A stretch of DNA of 64,000 nucleotides from the NCBI RefSeq assembly GCF_030463565.1, contig NC_134644.1, positions 112,905,684 to 112,969,683 of the forward strand, given 5' to 3'. Both the position numbers and the translations under genes were made by a program. Source of the stretch: Pelecanus crispus. Its lineage: Eukaryota > Chordata > Aves > Pelecaniformes > Pelecanidae. The notes below the pieces were generated by a model, which had not been told where the DNA came from, did no database searches, and saw only the letters and a program-made list of their open reading frames with translations. Below are positions 37,401-46,245 of the stretch, in pieces (positions within the stretch are counted from its first letter, which is position 1; each line of letters begins with the position of its first letter).

Positions 37401-39119
37401 TTTTCCTTCTCTCGGTCCAGTTTGGGAACGCTGGCATCCAACCAACAGGCACGGACCATTGTGGAGTTCACACCTTACAGGCTTGGCAGCCACCGGCTCC
37501 TGGCCAACTTCGGATGCCACAAGTTTGCCTACTGCAAGGGATGTGCCAAGGCCGAAGTGTGTTGTCCCGCAGGCCAGAACGGTGCCCTGCCCGTCAGCCA
37601 GAACGGGTCGCTCCCAGTGTGTGAGAATGGCTCCCTCCCCGTGAACAGCTCTGGGCCTGTCCCTGTGGCGGACCCTGCATTCAACTCCATGTGTGAATAT
37701 ATATGTATCCCAGTGTGCAACCCAAACTGCAGTGCAGGGGGTCAGCCTGTGTACGACTTCGTCTACCTCCCTGCGGGCCATCCCTTATGCAACTCCATCT
37801 GCAACCAAGGCTTCAATCCAATCGCCAATCCTGGTTTCGACCTGGGATGCGATCCTGGCTTCCGTGTCATATGCGAGACCGTGCCTCCCGCCACGTGTGG
37901 CCCGATGCCTCCGTCCATGTACGGCTCCATGCCTGCCCCGGCATCTAACCCCGTGTGTCCCCCTATGCCTCACGTGGTGTTTGAGACGGGTCCTGCTCCC
38001 GTGCACCAGCCTGGAGGCGGAGGGGGGCCAGCGTCCTATTCTGTCTCTGTCCCCGCGAATAATGCGGTGAGTGCCCTGCTGACCCACTTCATGGCTGGCT
38101 CTGCTCCCGCTGCGGCAACCCAGGTAGTCCCTACCCATATGCCCGCTCCGCCATCCCATCCCGTGTGCTCTCCAGCAGCCCACGCTGTCGGCAGTCCCAT
38201 GCCGCCACCAACTCCCCTTTCAGTGCCTGCTGCCTCCCTCTCGCACATCGTCTGCGGCTCCGCGCCCTCTCCCGCCGCCCAGCCTCCGTGTGGCCCAATG
38301 GCCACCCTGCCCGCCCAGCCCCTCGGTGCCCCAGTAGCCCATGGCGTGTGCTCCCCGGGCCCCTGCCCCGCGGCTTCCCCGGCGCCCCACTCCGCCACCC
38401 GCAGCGCCACGCCAGCAGGGCTGCAGATGGGGAGCGCGCCGGCGGCCCGCTCGCTGCGCTCCCCGGCCCCCCGCCCCGTGGCGCCCCCGGCAGCCCACTC
38501 GCTGTGCTCGCCAGCCCCCCGCCCGGTGGGACCCCCCGCGGCCCACTCGCTGTGCTCCCCCACCTCGGCCTCGCTGGGGGCCGCGGCGGCCCGCCCCACC
38601 AGCTCGCCTGCCGCTCGCCCCGAGGACTCGGCGGCGGCCTGCACCCCCTGCCCCCCGGCCCCGCGCCCGCTGGCAGCCACCACGGCCCGCTCCCTCTGCG
38701 CCCCGGCCTCTCGCTCGGCCTCCCGGGTGGTGGGCACCCCGGGGTCTCGCTCAGTGTGTGGCCCCCAGTGGGGGCCCTCCTGCGACACCGCCGCTCGCTC
38801 AGGCTCCCACTCCACGTGGGCTCCCGCCTCCCGCTCACTGTGGAGCCCCGCAGGGCGCTCGGGCTACTCCCCCTTGTCCCGCACCGGCTACGGCGCGCTC
38901 ACGCGCCCTCCATACAGCTCCTTGTCCCGCTCCTCCTCCAACACCTTGTCCCGCTCGGCCTACAGCACCCTGCCCCGCTCCACCTCTCCCCCTGCCTATG
39001 CCACCCTCCCGCGCTCTGGGGCGCGCCCCTCCAGCAGCACCCTGCCCCGCACAGGGTCCCGCACGCCCTGGAGCCCCGGCAGGAGCACTCTCACCTATTT
39101 CAAACGCAAATACCTGTAG
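25428..39119 (+). CDS. Transglutaminase-family protein with a long Cys/Pro/Ala/Ser-rich C-terminal extension (13 exons)
   Basis: Exons: 25428-25434, 27794-27973, 28274-28516, 29486-29604, 30106-30234, 30471-30648, 31561-31693, 32706-32809, 32917-33159, 34630-34956, 35854-36011, 36332-36465, 37421-39119. They join into 3654 coding bases, 1217 residues, without stop or frameshift. Intron phases (1,1,1,0,0,1,2,1,1,1,0,2) follow the usual family gene plan. Domains in order: N-terminal beta-sandwich (about 3-144), catalytic core (about 144-460), beta-barrels 1 and 2 (about 490-699), then a low-complexity tail (about 700-1217). The triad is seen as C276, H333 and D356, with W253 in the oxyanion position. 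The family makes gamma-glutamyl-epsilon-lysine crosslinks using calcium, but here the Cys motif is GYCGSLA and the calcium loops are changed, so activity is uncertain. Most members stop near residue 690. I cannot say which paralogue it is (a TGM3/5/6/EPB42-type relative or a bird-specific member). Confidence 0.88.
27794..27973 (+). CDS. Transglutaminase exon 2 (N-terminal beta-sandwich, first half)
   Basis: Acceptor TCCATCCTTCAG, donor GTACTC, phase 1 to phase 1, residues about 3-63. It carries the family hallmark [12 protein letters not shown], which corresponds to the RRGQ.F motif of the first beta strands, and ends at the conserved V-E-T-G junction. Two cysteines (NCPSNC) replace the residues that usually precede the His-His segment. 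Confidence 0.88.
28274..28516 (+). CDS. Transglutaminase exon 3 (N-terminal beta-sandwich, second half)
   Basis: Acceptor CCTGAAAAG, donor GTATGA, residues about 63-144. The landmarks [14 protein letters not shown] and [10 protein letters not shown] match the family's F.LGR, IGRY.L and LLFNPWC. It holds eight cysteines in 82 residues, unusually many, and two N-glycosylation sequons (NET, NIS). Confidence 0.88.
28770..29043 (+). mobile_element. CR1 LINE 3' fragment (in transglutaminase intron 3)
   Basis: The plus strand encodes the CR1 ORF2 C-terminal signature ([20 protein letters not shown]) and then the CR1 3'UTR with CATTCTGTGATTCGATGAATTCTG at 29020-29043 (8-mer-like tail). It is 5'-truncated, as usual for CR1, and lies in the sense direction of the host gene. 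Antisense frames of 97-157 codons here are shadows of the repeat. Confidence 0.85.
29486..29604 (+). CDS. Transglutaminase exon 4 (start of catalytic core)
   Basis: Acceptor CATCTTTCCCAG, donor GTACTT, phase 1 to 0, residues about 144-183. [15 protein letters not shown] and SRPWHFGQ are near-consensus for the linker into the core (R.EYVLN..G..Y.G and RPWNFGQ). This is the only core exon without a cysteine. Confidence 0.9.
30106..30234 (+). CDS. Transglutaminase exon 5 (catalytic core)
   Basis: Acceptor CTTTTCTTTTAG, donor GTAAGA, phase 0 to 0, residues 184-226. [14 protein letters not shown] is an almost perfect copy of the conserved FE..ILD.CL.ILD helix, and [11 protein letters not shown] matches the R.DP.YV segment that precedes the first calcium loop. 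Confidence 0.9.
30471..30648 (+). CDS. Transglutaminase exon 6 (nucleophile Cys exon, altered motif)
   Basis: Acceptor CTCTTTCTAG, donor GTATGA, residues 227-286. W253 in SWNGSV is the oxyanion tryptophan. The nucleophile motif reads [14 protein letters not shown] with C276 encoded at 30618-30620, where the family has YGQCWVFA; Gln is Tyr and the invariant Trp is Gly. The stretch that aligns with calcium site 1 reads SSHTTNS and lacks the usual Asn/Asp ligands. Confidence 0.9.
31561..31693 (+). CDS. Transglutaminase exon 7 (catalytic core)
   Basis: Acceptor TTTTTTCCTTACAG, donor GTAAAT, phase 1 to 2, residues about 286-330. [14 protein letters not shown] is diagnostic of the family. The next segment, where calcium site 3 lies in known members, reads [12 protein letters not shown] and lacks most of the expected Asp/Asn ligands. 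Confidence 0.9.
32706..32809 (+). CDS. Transglutaminase exon 8 (catalytic His and Asp)
   Basis: Acceptor CTGCATCCCACAG, donor GTAACT, phase 2 to 1, residues 330-365. The catalytic His is H333 (32713-32715) in [10 protein letters not shown] and the catalytic Asp is D356 (32782-32784) in [11 protein letters not shown]. Both motifs are well conserved, which contrasts with the altered Cys motif of exon 6. Two adjacent cysteines (QCCG) lie between them. Confidence 0.9.
32917..33159 (+). CDS. Transglutaminase exon 9 (end of catalytic core)
   Basis: Acceptor TATTTTGTTAG, donor GTATGA, residues 365-446. [11 protein letters not shown] and FSRVNSN match the family's EGD...YD and [26 protein letters not shown] corresponds to the segment ending KYPEGS; the Pro-Glu that supplies a calcium-site 2 ligand in known enzymes is Glu-Leu here. 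It contains one sequon (NIT). Confidence 0.88.
33368..33830 (-). mobile_element. CR1 LINE 3' fragment (in transglutaminase intron 9)
   Basis: On the minus strand the sequence encodes the CR1 ORF2 end ([44 protein letters not shown]). Its 3' end on the low-coordinate side passes through the usual GGTCCCTTCCAACTG-type segment to a degenerate TATCC/ATTCTAT tail (33370-33400). It is oriented against the host gene. Confidence 0.88.
34270..34365. repeat. AT-rich simple repeat (TATATTTTATA-like) in intron 9
   Basis: Interrupted ATATTTTTATATA units with short palindromic stretches lie just upstream of exon 10, after T-runs at 34146-34175. The stretch is probably slippage-prone. No function is apparent. 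Confidence 0.5.
34630..34956 (+). CDS. Transglutaminase exon 10 (core to beta-barrel 1)
   Basis: Acceptor CTTTTTCAACAG, donor GTAAGA, residues about 446-555. The exon covers the linker after the core and the first strands of beta-barrel 1. It is less conserved than the core, but [12 protein letters not shown] and [13 protein letters not shown] keep the family's G.D.......N.S...K......AQ spacing. It has five cysteines and sequons at NAS, NKT and NVT. Confidence 0.85.
35854..36011 (+). CDS. Transglutaminase exon 11 (beta-barrel 1)
   Basis: Acceptor TTTGTTTTACAG, donor GTAAAG, phase 1 to 0, residues 555-607. It holds [14 protein letters not shown], matching I...I.YSQY..YL of the family, and the closing strand [13 protein letters not shown], which corresponds to RDI.L..P.L. 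Confidence 0.88.
36332..36465 (+). CDS. Transglutaminase exon 12 (beta-barrel 2)
   Basis: Acceptor TATTTTCTGACTAG, donor GTAAGA, phase 0 to 2, residues 608-652. [20 protein letters not shown] and LEGCGLF match the family's FSNPL.E....C...EGSGL, the start of beta-barrel 2. It contains four cysteines. Confidence 0.88.
37421..39119 (+). CDS. Transglutaminase exon 13: end of beta-barrel 2 plus about 518-residue tail
   Basis: Acceptor TTCTCTCGGTCCAG, 1699 coding bases to TAG at 39117-39119. The first 47 residues (652-about 699) finish beta-barrel 2: [20 protein letters not shown] and [10 protein letters not shown] match the family end (LG.L.P.....I.F.PY..G...L.A.F...KF). The frame then runs on with no intron or stop into a tail dominated by Pro, Ala, Ser, Gly, Cys (about 25) and, near the end, Arg. 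The tail has N-terminal NG(A/S)LPV units, a Cys/aromatic segment, a Pro/Ala-rich middle with 16-residue repeats and an Arg/Ser/Tyr/Leu 8-residue repeat, and ends FKRKYL. Lys is almost absent and Gln sparse, so it does not look like a typical crosslinking substrate. The DNA is very GC- and CpG-rich, unlike its surroundings. Confidence 0.85.
37575..37670 (+). repeat. Four 24-bp coding repeats (8-residue units, NG(A/S)LPV)
   Basis: Consecutive units [24 protein letters not shown] and SSGPVPVA lie just after the barrel ends. Three of them carry an N-G pair; two are N-glycosylation sequons (NGS), and a further one (NSS) spans units three and four. Synonymous differences between units show they are not very recent copies. 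Confidence 0.75.
38442..38561 (+). repeat. 48-bp coding repeat, about 2.5 copies (16-residue units)
   Basis: The units [32 protein letters not shown] and a third beginning AAHSLCSP start at 38442, 38490 and 38538. The 16-residue period is two 8-residue steps. Flanking sequence holds decayed versions ([11 protein letters not shown] and similar), so the array was probably longer. A variable copy number between individuals would be expected. Confidence 0.75.
38862..39058 (+). repeat. 8-residue Tyr/Leu/Arg/Ser repeat array at the C-terminus
   Basis: About seven units fit the pattern small-[YS]-x-x-L-[SPT]-R-[STP]: [40 protein letters not shown], then two longer ones ending AYATLPRS and SSSTLPRT. 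The array is basic and serine-rich and precedes the final KRKYL. Confidence 0.75.
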
Positions 39120-40640
39120 CGGAGAGTAACCTGGGGAGAAGCCGAAGCCAGGAAATGAAAGCCCGCGTGCAGATGCTTTGAAAGAGGTTAGAAATAGGGT
39201 GATGAAAGGCAGCGTGCGTACTCCTGAGTATTTATCCAGGCATTTGAGATGTGCCAGAAAGCAGGCTGCTAGCTGACCACCGAGGGATGCATTGATGTAA
39301 TATTTATGTGTCTTGAGATACGGTACAATGGAAGTGACAAGTGGACGTGTTCCCGGTGGAACCGTCGTGACAATTGTTGCACAGTGCAGGTAATCAGACT
39401 TACTTGCTTGGTCAAGCTGTTTTATAAATTATGTGCTTTCACTCTCTCTTCTCTTGAGTTCTTGCAATGCGCGTTTCTCAGATCTCCCTGGGCTACAGCG
39501 CTCGCAGGAAATCTCTCTCCCTGCATGAAATGTACTGTCCTTGGGACGCTGCAAAGAAATGGCAGCAGAACTGCCTTACATCTCGCCTAACAGACACTGG
39601 GCCCCTGAGTCCTGGTGTTGAGGTGGCTCAGGTCAGTTCTGCATGCACTCCTATTTCCTTAGTTATGAGGCAATGAAAACTGTGGAGGTCATGGAGTAAT
39701 TCAATCGTTACAAATCAACTGAAGAGTTTAAAAAAAAAAAAAAAAATTATAATAAATTTAGTATTACTACTCTTGATGTATTACTGTTCCAGTATCAGAA
39801 ATCCAAAGGTCAGATTAGAAAGGCTGCAAAACTTGATGAATGATTAGTACCAATTTATTGGCTTTCACAACTGAATGGTTTTCATGTAGCCTATTTCAAA
39901 CGTTTTCTCATATATATTGCATGCATTTAGGTTCACGGGAAAAGCTCTCATTCCAAGGCTGTGCCTTTCTGATTCAATATAGCTAGGAAACTTCCATCAC
40001 CAGACCTGAACTAGAGAAGGAACTATGATGTTATCCTTTCTTTCCAACACCCAGTCCTCCCAACTGAAAGGTTAAGAAGGTGAATGAAAATATATTACGT
40101 CTTCTTCAGATAATTGGTGTTGTTTCACTGCTAACCTTCTCCCAGTGTTTTAGGAATAGAAATCATGCATTGTCATAATGGAACTGTCCCCAGATTTTGG
40201 ATTTGCTCACAAGAATTGTGGATTTACTGACAACACCTCCCATCCCTCCATTATTTTCCTCTAGTGCTCCATTATTTTTAGTAGCAAGTGTTAGTGGGGT
40301 TTTGTGGTAAGATAATTTTGCTGGTGCTGCAGAATCTTCAGTCATGTAGCAATAGTATTTCAGTAGTATCACTGTAGTTCACACCCCTATGCTCTGTGAT
40401 GAGATTGAGTAACCTTCCGGGGATTTTGAAAAGGTGTGGTGTCAGATGGTAGCTATGAACTTGCCAACACTAACAACTACATAGCAACTCCGAGTATGGT
40501 AGAAGAAATATTTGCCTGGATACTGTAGTAGAGTTGTCATAACTCAGTGACTTGTTTTTTACACAGTTTCAATAGTCTCTGTTAGGTACTTGCTGAGAAT
40601 TTCTTTGCCTGACTGACAATAAAATAGAAATTTAAAAAAC
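39120..40640 (+). other. Probable 3'UTR of the transglutaminase gene
   Basis: After the TAG the base composition falls back to the local AT-rich level within about 300 bases. Candidate polyadenylation signals are AATAAA at 39751-39756 (630 bases past the stop, preceded by an A-run at 39731-39746) and AATAAA at 40618-40623. I cannot choose between them from sequence alone. Confidence 0.5.
39751..39756 (+). terminator. Candidate polyadenylation signal AATAAA
   Basis: First canonical hexamer after the transglutaminase stop codon. A second candidate lies at 40618-40623. Confidence 0.4.
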
Positions 40641-43600
40641 ACCTGTAATTCTGTTGTTTTGGTTTCTTTTTTCAGTAATACCTCTTCAAAAGTGGGAAAT
40701 AAATCTCTCCAGATGCACTGGAATGTGAAATCTTCCTTCCATTCTGTTTCTGTTATATTTCCTCTTCCTTTCCCTAAAGTCTGGAACCAAGGGTTAAAAA
40801 TAAGATCTGAAGTTAGAGGAAATCTATAGGTTTCCTACTATACCTGAAATACTCAGTTTGGTATTAGAGGAAAAATTCAGCCATCCTCTTTGTTCACAAT
40901 AAGGCTTTTCACCTGCGGATGCTGCATGAGTTTTCCCTTTGCTTTCATGGTCTGCAAAACTCGCAATCCACAGAAGTGCCAAAATGAACAAATCTTTGGG
41001 TGGCAGAGGAAGAGATACAAAAGATACCAACACTATCTATTTAAGAAAAAAAATGTGATTTTTTTTTTTTTTTGAGAAAGTGTTAATAGTACATGGCACC
41101 TGTGTCATTACCAAATAACATTTCAGCTTTCTTTTCCCAGTAGTGGTTTGACTTCTCTGATTTTCCTAATTTCTGAGAATGAGCCTGATTCCATATTTCA
41201 GGAACTCCAAAGATTTAGTCCCAACCTATTAATGTCACTGGAGTTGTCGACACTGTGTGCAAACTTTACTCCCCACTCTTCTTGCTATATATGTTGAATA
41301 CACATTGCTTTTGAAAACTGTAACAAGTTCATTATAATTAGAGGATAACAGAAAAGCTTTAAAGTTCAAAATTATTCTAATACTAAAGAAATTATCCTGA
41401 GTGTGGTGTTGTCACATACATCCTAATAATAACAAAAGGTCGGTTGTAGTCTCCTAGAAAGTCCATTTTACAGCCTTATATTCATTTAGGGGGTGGAAAA
41501 AACCCTAAACAAAAAACACCCCAAAACAACAAAAAACCCCAGCAAACAACAGATTTAAATTATCTCCTTCTTAAATGTTTATGTCTGAAAGGCTCCAACC
41601 TGTGTTTTATAAGGTACCTCCTATCACAGGAGGCATGGTTTAAATTTCCATGAAATTGCTCTTCTGTTTTGTTTTGTTGTGGGTTGGTTTGTCTGTGGAT
41701 TTTTTTTTTTTCCCCCCAAAACTGACATGTTTTTCTGTCTCAAATGCACTTTCTTGGAGTAGAACCCACAAGATTCACCCCCACCCCCCACCCCAGTGTA
41801 TTTAACATATTGAAGATTAACAGTATTCTGTAACGTGGTGTGATACATAAAGAAGTCTATTTTAGAGAAGGGGAGGCCAACTCAAGCATGACAGTTATAG
41901 TCATCAGAGTACAGTACTATCATATTTATCTGTTCAGGAATATATGTCTAATTTTAATCTCAGTTCAGATATGTCTTTTATTTAAGTGAGGGAAATATAT
42001 TCACTTGTTTCTAGGCCAGTGAAGGTGAAAAAAAGAAATTTCTGATGCATTATTATAGTTACCCTTTCTATGATTTAACATAATAAATGAGAATACTGGA
42101 ATTTATTTTTGTTTGCAACTAAAGGTTGTATTTCTTTTAAAGATGAGGAAGAATCTAGTATGTGATAATTTTCAGTTCTCATCTGTAACAGTTCATTAGA
42201 CTTTTACAAATCTTTTTTTAGATGAGAAGTTATAAAGATTCAGCTGCAAGTTAACTGTTTCAAACTTTAAATGCTTAAGGTTTGTGCTTCTTTGGACATT
42301 TGCTGGTAACATACCATAAAATGCCTGAGTGAAATGTGATTTATTTTTATATATTCCATTACTTGCAAGAAAAATATTTAAATGTATAACTCAATTAACC
42401 AATTTCCTACCAAGTATTAGTTATAGAGGTAAATTAAATTTGATATATTGTATCTGACAAAAAGATTAAATTAGGGAAACACGATATTCATTTTACTTAG
42501 TGTTAAAACCAAACAAAATCTTTTGGAACATGTACTATGAAGTGTATGAAAATAAAGAAATGAGATATGCTGACCAGGAAAATGTGAAAATACTCAAAAT
42601 GCAAAAGACAACAAGGATTTCTTTTTTTCATTATGCAGCAATTTTATGTCATCTGTTCCATTATATCTGAATTTTCAAAACTTGATTTTTTCATAGTGCA
42701 TTTGTAAAAGTGTTTTTATAAGGGGAGGTCTTTATTTGTAGAAGGAAATCCTATTCAAACTTTTTACAGGCATCCCAGCTCTTTCTTTCTTTTGATGTCT
42801 TAGATGGGAGGAATTTCTTCCACGCCTTTGTATATTCTTCCTGGATGATCTTGTTCAAGCTTTTAAATTCTTTGTCTTTGAATTGCTAAGTATGTTATGT
42901 AATGTGCATGTATGCTTATTTGTGTTGGGTAATTTTCTGACTCTCTGACTAACACCAGAATAAAAGTTTTGTGCAGGAGACCAATACAGGATTGAAAACA
43001 GAAAGTGTTCCCAGCCCAAGGATCAAATGCAGTGTACGTGCACAGCTGAGCTCTCGTTACTATTCTGTTGCTTGTTTATAGTAATTATTAAGTCTGCTAC
43101 CACATTAGTTTGGATTTTAAATCTATTTATTTCAGATATAATAACTGGCCACACCTGTCTAACTTTTCAACTAACCATAAATTTTTTTCCTGTTTTCTCT
43201 CCTGAGAAAAGTTGCCATTGATGGTGCTCAGTAGACTGCATTAGCTATTTGAGCAACCTGTACTTTTTCGTATGTTCATTTCCAGCCATCATATATCTGA
43301 ACTGCATGTGTGTTTTCTCCATAAGGCATGTTTACTGCAGGCTATCTATCAGTGCTACAGGGTTTGAATAAAGAGCATTCATTGATACATATGAATTGGT
43401 TGCAAAAATTAAAAAAATGAAATAATATCTAGAAAACCAGGAGTTATGTGTAAAGAAGGGAAAATCTTTATTGTATAAAGAAATGTCACCACTATACACC
43501 ATTTTCTTTTAGAAAATATCTTCTGTGATTCTGGTGTTCTCTGATTCCTCTTTCTGAATATCAAATGTCAAATTTTATTAAAGCTATGACAGTATGTCAA

Positions 43601-45375
43601 GTTAGCTTTGGATTAATTTGAAGCAGAGAAATGTTGACATTTCAGATCAATATTACCAGGAATCCTTACTGCTCCAATATATTAAAATATACCAGTAAAC
43701 CTAATCCATTATCTGCAGTAGTTTCTGGATATAGAGCTCAGACACTGGATATCAACCCTGACCTAAAAAATAATCTATAGTTCTGGCTGAGGTAAATGTA
43801 GCATCTTCATCTTCTAATTTTTGCTTATCTTTTAATTTCATTTTGACCTTTTTTGGCCTTCATCCCTTTTCATGCAGGCGAAACAATTAGAATAGCTGGA
43901 GACTGTTCAAATGTAAATACAATCAAAATTGTTACATCAGCCTTCAATAGACATTTCAGAGTCTTTAATAGGGAATTCTGTGTTAGGAGCACAAACGTTA
44001 TAAGATGGACTGAGGTTTTTGTAATGATCTTGTTTCTTTCCTTTAGGTGATCTCAGGCAATTATATAATAGCATGAGTCATTAGGGGTCTCAACTGTACA
44101 TTAGCTGAATACCAACATGTACACTTTCCTGCATCACTGACAGGCCATTTGCCAAGGACAATATCAAAGCAGAAGGAACGATAAACAGTTTATGAATGAA
44201 GTCAATGAAGTTTGTTCAAAGACTATGGATCAAATAGAAATAAGATGCACAAGGGTTATCTGATACGTAAGGCAAAAATTAGGCACTAAATAGCCAAAAT
44301 TAAAATTCTGAGAATTTTGTGACGGATACTACTTAATCCTGGTAACATCCAAACCCTGCAGGAGCCTTACTGTTTCTTTTTAAAATCTTGAGGTGCCTAG
44401 ATTTGTGTCCCAATATGTACAGATTTTTGTCCCAGTCAGAGCTGGATTGGTCCTGGTGTGCTCCTTATTACTCTTAAACCAAATCAAGGTCCAGAAGCTA
44501 GGTATTGCCAGCCTAAATTCCCTTAGTGGTCTAATCCTTGAGGTGGTCAGAATGCATATAACATAAGCATAGCCACAAAGTTTAGAAATAGTCTTCATCA
44601 TTTGTATTTTATCTGCTCTTTAATGTTTATCTATAGTTTAATGCAAAACGCAAGCTAGACCCAAACCTAGGACTTACATACACCGCTAAGTGCCTTATCA
44701 ACATGCCAAAGGACTTTCCTTCTGTTTTTTCCCCCTATATAATTTTTTTTTCCCCCCAGCTGTAGCAGAAGGGTGCTGTCTTTCTCTTCCCTAGTACAAG
44801 AGAGACATACATTTCGCTATCTGTCTTGGGAGGGCATTTCTGGAGAGAAAGGACACATTCACTTCTAGTAAGCAAAGAATCAAATGGAAAACTACTTCTT
44901 GATATAGATGTTCCAGGCACTTGATGCTGGTTGTACTTTAAAGGAAGGGTTTAACCTTGCTCTGCTGATTCCCAGTGGGATGGGTGTGGCTATTGCTCTG
45001 AGTGAGGTGCATAAGCCTCACAGCATAAAGTTTTTCCACATGCTTGTTTGCTAAGTTCTTCTTGGCTGTGTATAGAGAGGTGAAGGCAAACTGTTCTGGC
45101 TCCCTGACAGCATTCGCTGGCTCCTTGTTTAAGCCACTAACACTCTTGCCAGCCACATAGCATCATGTTCTTGATTTATTTTAGAGGAAAATGGGCGAAT
45201 GAGGGGGAAAACTCCTAAACATTAGTTGCTACAGTGATTATGTAGAAAGTGCATTGCCTGCTCAGTAGAAGTTTCCTGTTCAATTCTTCCAGTACTTACT
45301 GAATTGAAACCTGCTTCCTTAATTCCAAGACAATGCATTCCCCAGAAGAGCAAAAAGTTTGTGTGATTTTTTTGT
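40641..45375. other. Intergenic, no gene seen
   Basis: AT-rich sequence without recognisable coding or repeat-family content. It has homopolymer tracts near 41060, 41701 and 44745 and an A/C-rich stretch at 41500-41560. Frames of 60-74 codons have no recognisable features. Confidence 0.45.
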
Positions 45376-45380
45376 GGTGG

Positions 45381-46064
45381 TGTGAGGGACGAAATGGCTG
45401 GACATTTGTCGCAACGCTTGCCCGCATGAAGCTGGCAGGGCCTTGCAGGAAAGTGTGCGGGGTGTCACCCACTCACACGGCAACAAGGACGGCGGCGAGG
45501 CCCTGGTAACAGCCCGCTCGGAGCAGATGATGGGCTGTGGGTTGTGCACATGGTCGGCGCGTGAGACCCCGGGCATAGCGGGGCTCGGACACGCGGGCAA
45601 TGTGCCGTCGCCCTGGGCAAGCAGGACGCGAGGGAGGTCTGCGCAAGTGTGAAGTTGTTGCCTCAGGCACGCAGCCTATAAAAGACCCCCACCCCAGACC
45701 CCAGTGTGATCACCCATGACCAAAGACCCTGGTGTGATTCACCCACCACCAAAGACCCCAGAAGCACGGACCCCTGGGACACCGCGGATCCATGGTGGTG
45801 ACTGTTTGTGCTTTCCTATCCCAAACTGTTGCTTAATTTTCCTCTCTTGTTTTCCTTCCTTCTCTATCGCTATTTTTCTCTCTTCTCCAAGTGGTTAATA
45901 AACGGGTGGACTTATGGCATCTGACCTCATTTGTGTCTTAACCTCGCTCGAATGGATCGAACCTGAAATGAGAGGTTGGTTTAGCCGCCCCTGGCCTCCC
46001 AGACTCGTCTGAGGTCAGTTAGAACGCAAGGGGACCCTCCTCTCTTCCAAATCGGATCGTAACA
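45381..46064 (+). repeat. 5' LTR of the truncated endogenous retrovirus
   Basis: TG...CA ends, 684 bases. U3 is GC-rich; the TATA box TATAAAAG is at 45677-45684, the polyadenylation signal AATAAA is at 45897-45902 inside R, and U5 ends in AACA. Its U5 end is duplicated at 47676-47736. The right boundary is inferred from the shared AACA end with the 3' copy. Confidence 0.75.
45677..45684 (+). promoter_or_regulatory. LTR TATA box (TATAAAAG)
   Basis: Strong TATA element in a GC-rich U3, with the LTR polyadenylation signal 220 bases downstream. It could still drive transcription of flanking DNA. Confidence 0.65.
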
Positions 46065-46073
46065 TCTTTTAAT

Positions 46074-46091
46074 TGGTGTCACGGACAGGAT
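46074..46091 (+). other. Candidate primer-binding site
   Basis: TGGTGTCACGGACAGGAT begins nine bases after the LTR end. It starts with the TGG that pairs with a tRNA 3' CCA. I do not assign the tRNA. Confidence 0.5.
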
Positions 46092-46245
46092 CCCTCGGAG
46101 GGAGAGTGTCATATTGTCCACTGGTTCTTGTTTCGTCTTGTTGTAAGTGAGACCTCCCAGGAACAAATAGGGGGCAGGATAGTGTGAAGTGTTCAGAATT
46201 TACGTGCTGCCTTCCTGGGAGGACTGCCCCCTTCATATCTGAGAT

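Noticed and set aside
27794..37560. Naming the gene EPB42, TGM3, TGM4, TGM5 or TGM6
   Set aside because: The Cys nucleophile argues against EPB42, and the sequence is too diverged from each of the others to assign by eye. A tree with bird and reptile paralogues is needed.
37032..37781. 249-codon minus-strand frame
   Set aside because: It is antisense to exon 13 and part of intron 12, has no domain and starts in repetitive tail sequence.
38165..39181. 338-codon plus-strand frame overlapping exon 13, and 262-, 259- and 235-codon alternatives
   Set aside because: They lie in GC-rich low-complexity DNA where stops are rare. Only the frame continuous with beta-barrel 2 is linked to upstream exons by a matching splice phase.
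39306..39590. Cys-rich frame (94 codons) after the transglutaminase stop, with a CAG-GTAATC donor-like site
   Set aside because: It lies past the stop, no acceptor before it joins in phase from exon 13, and the composition is that of a 3'UTR.
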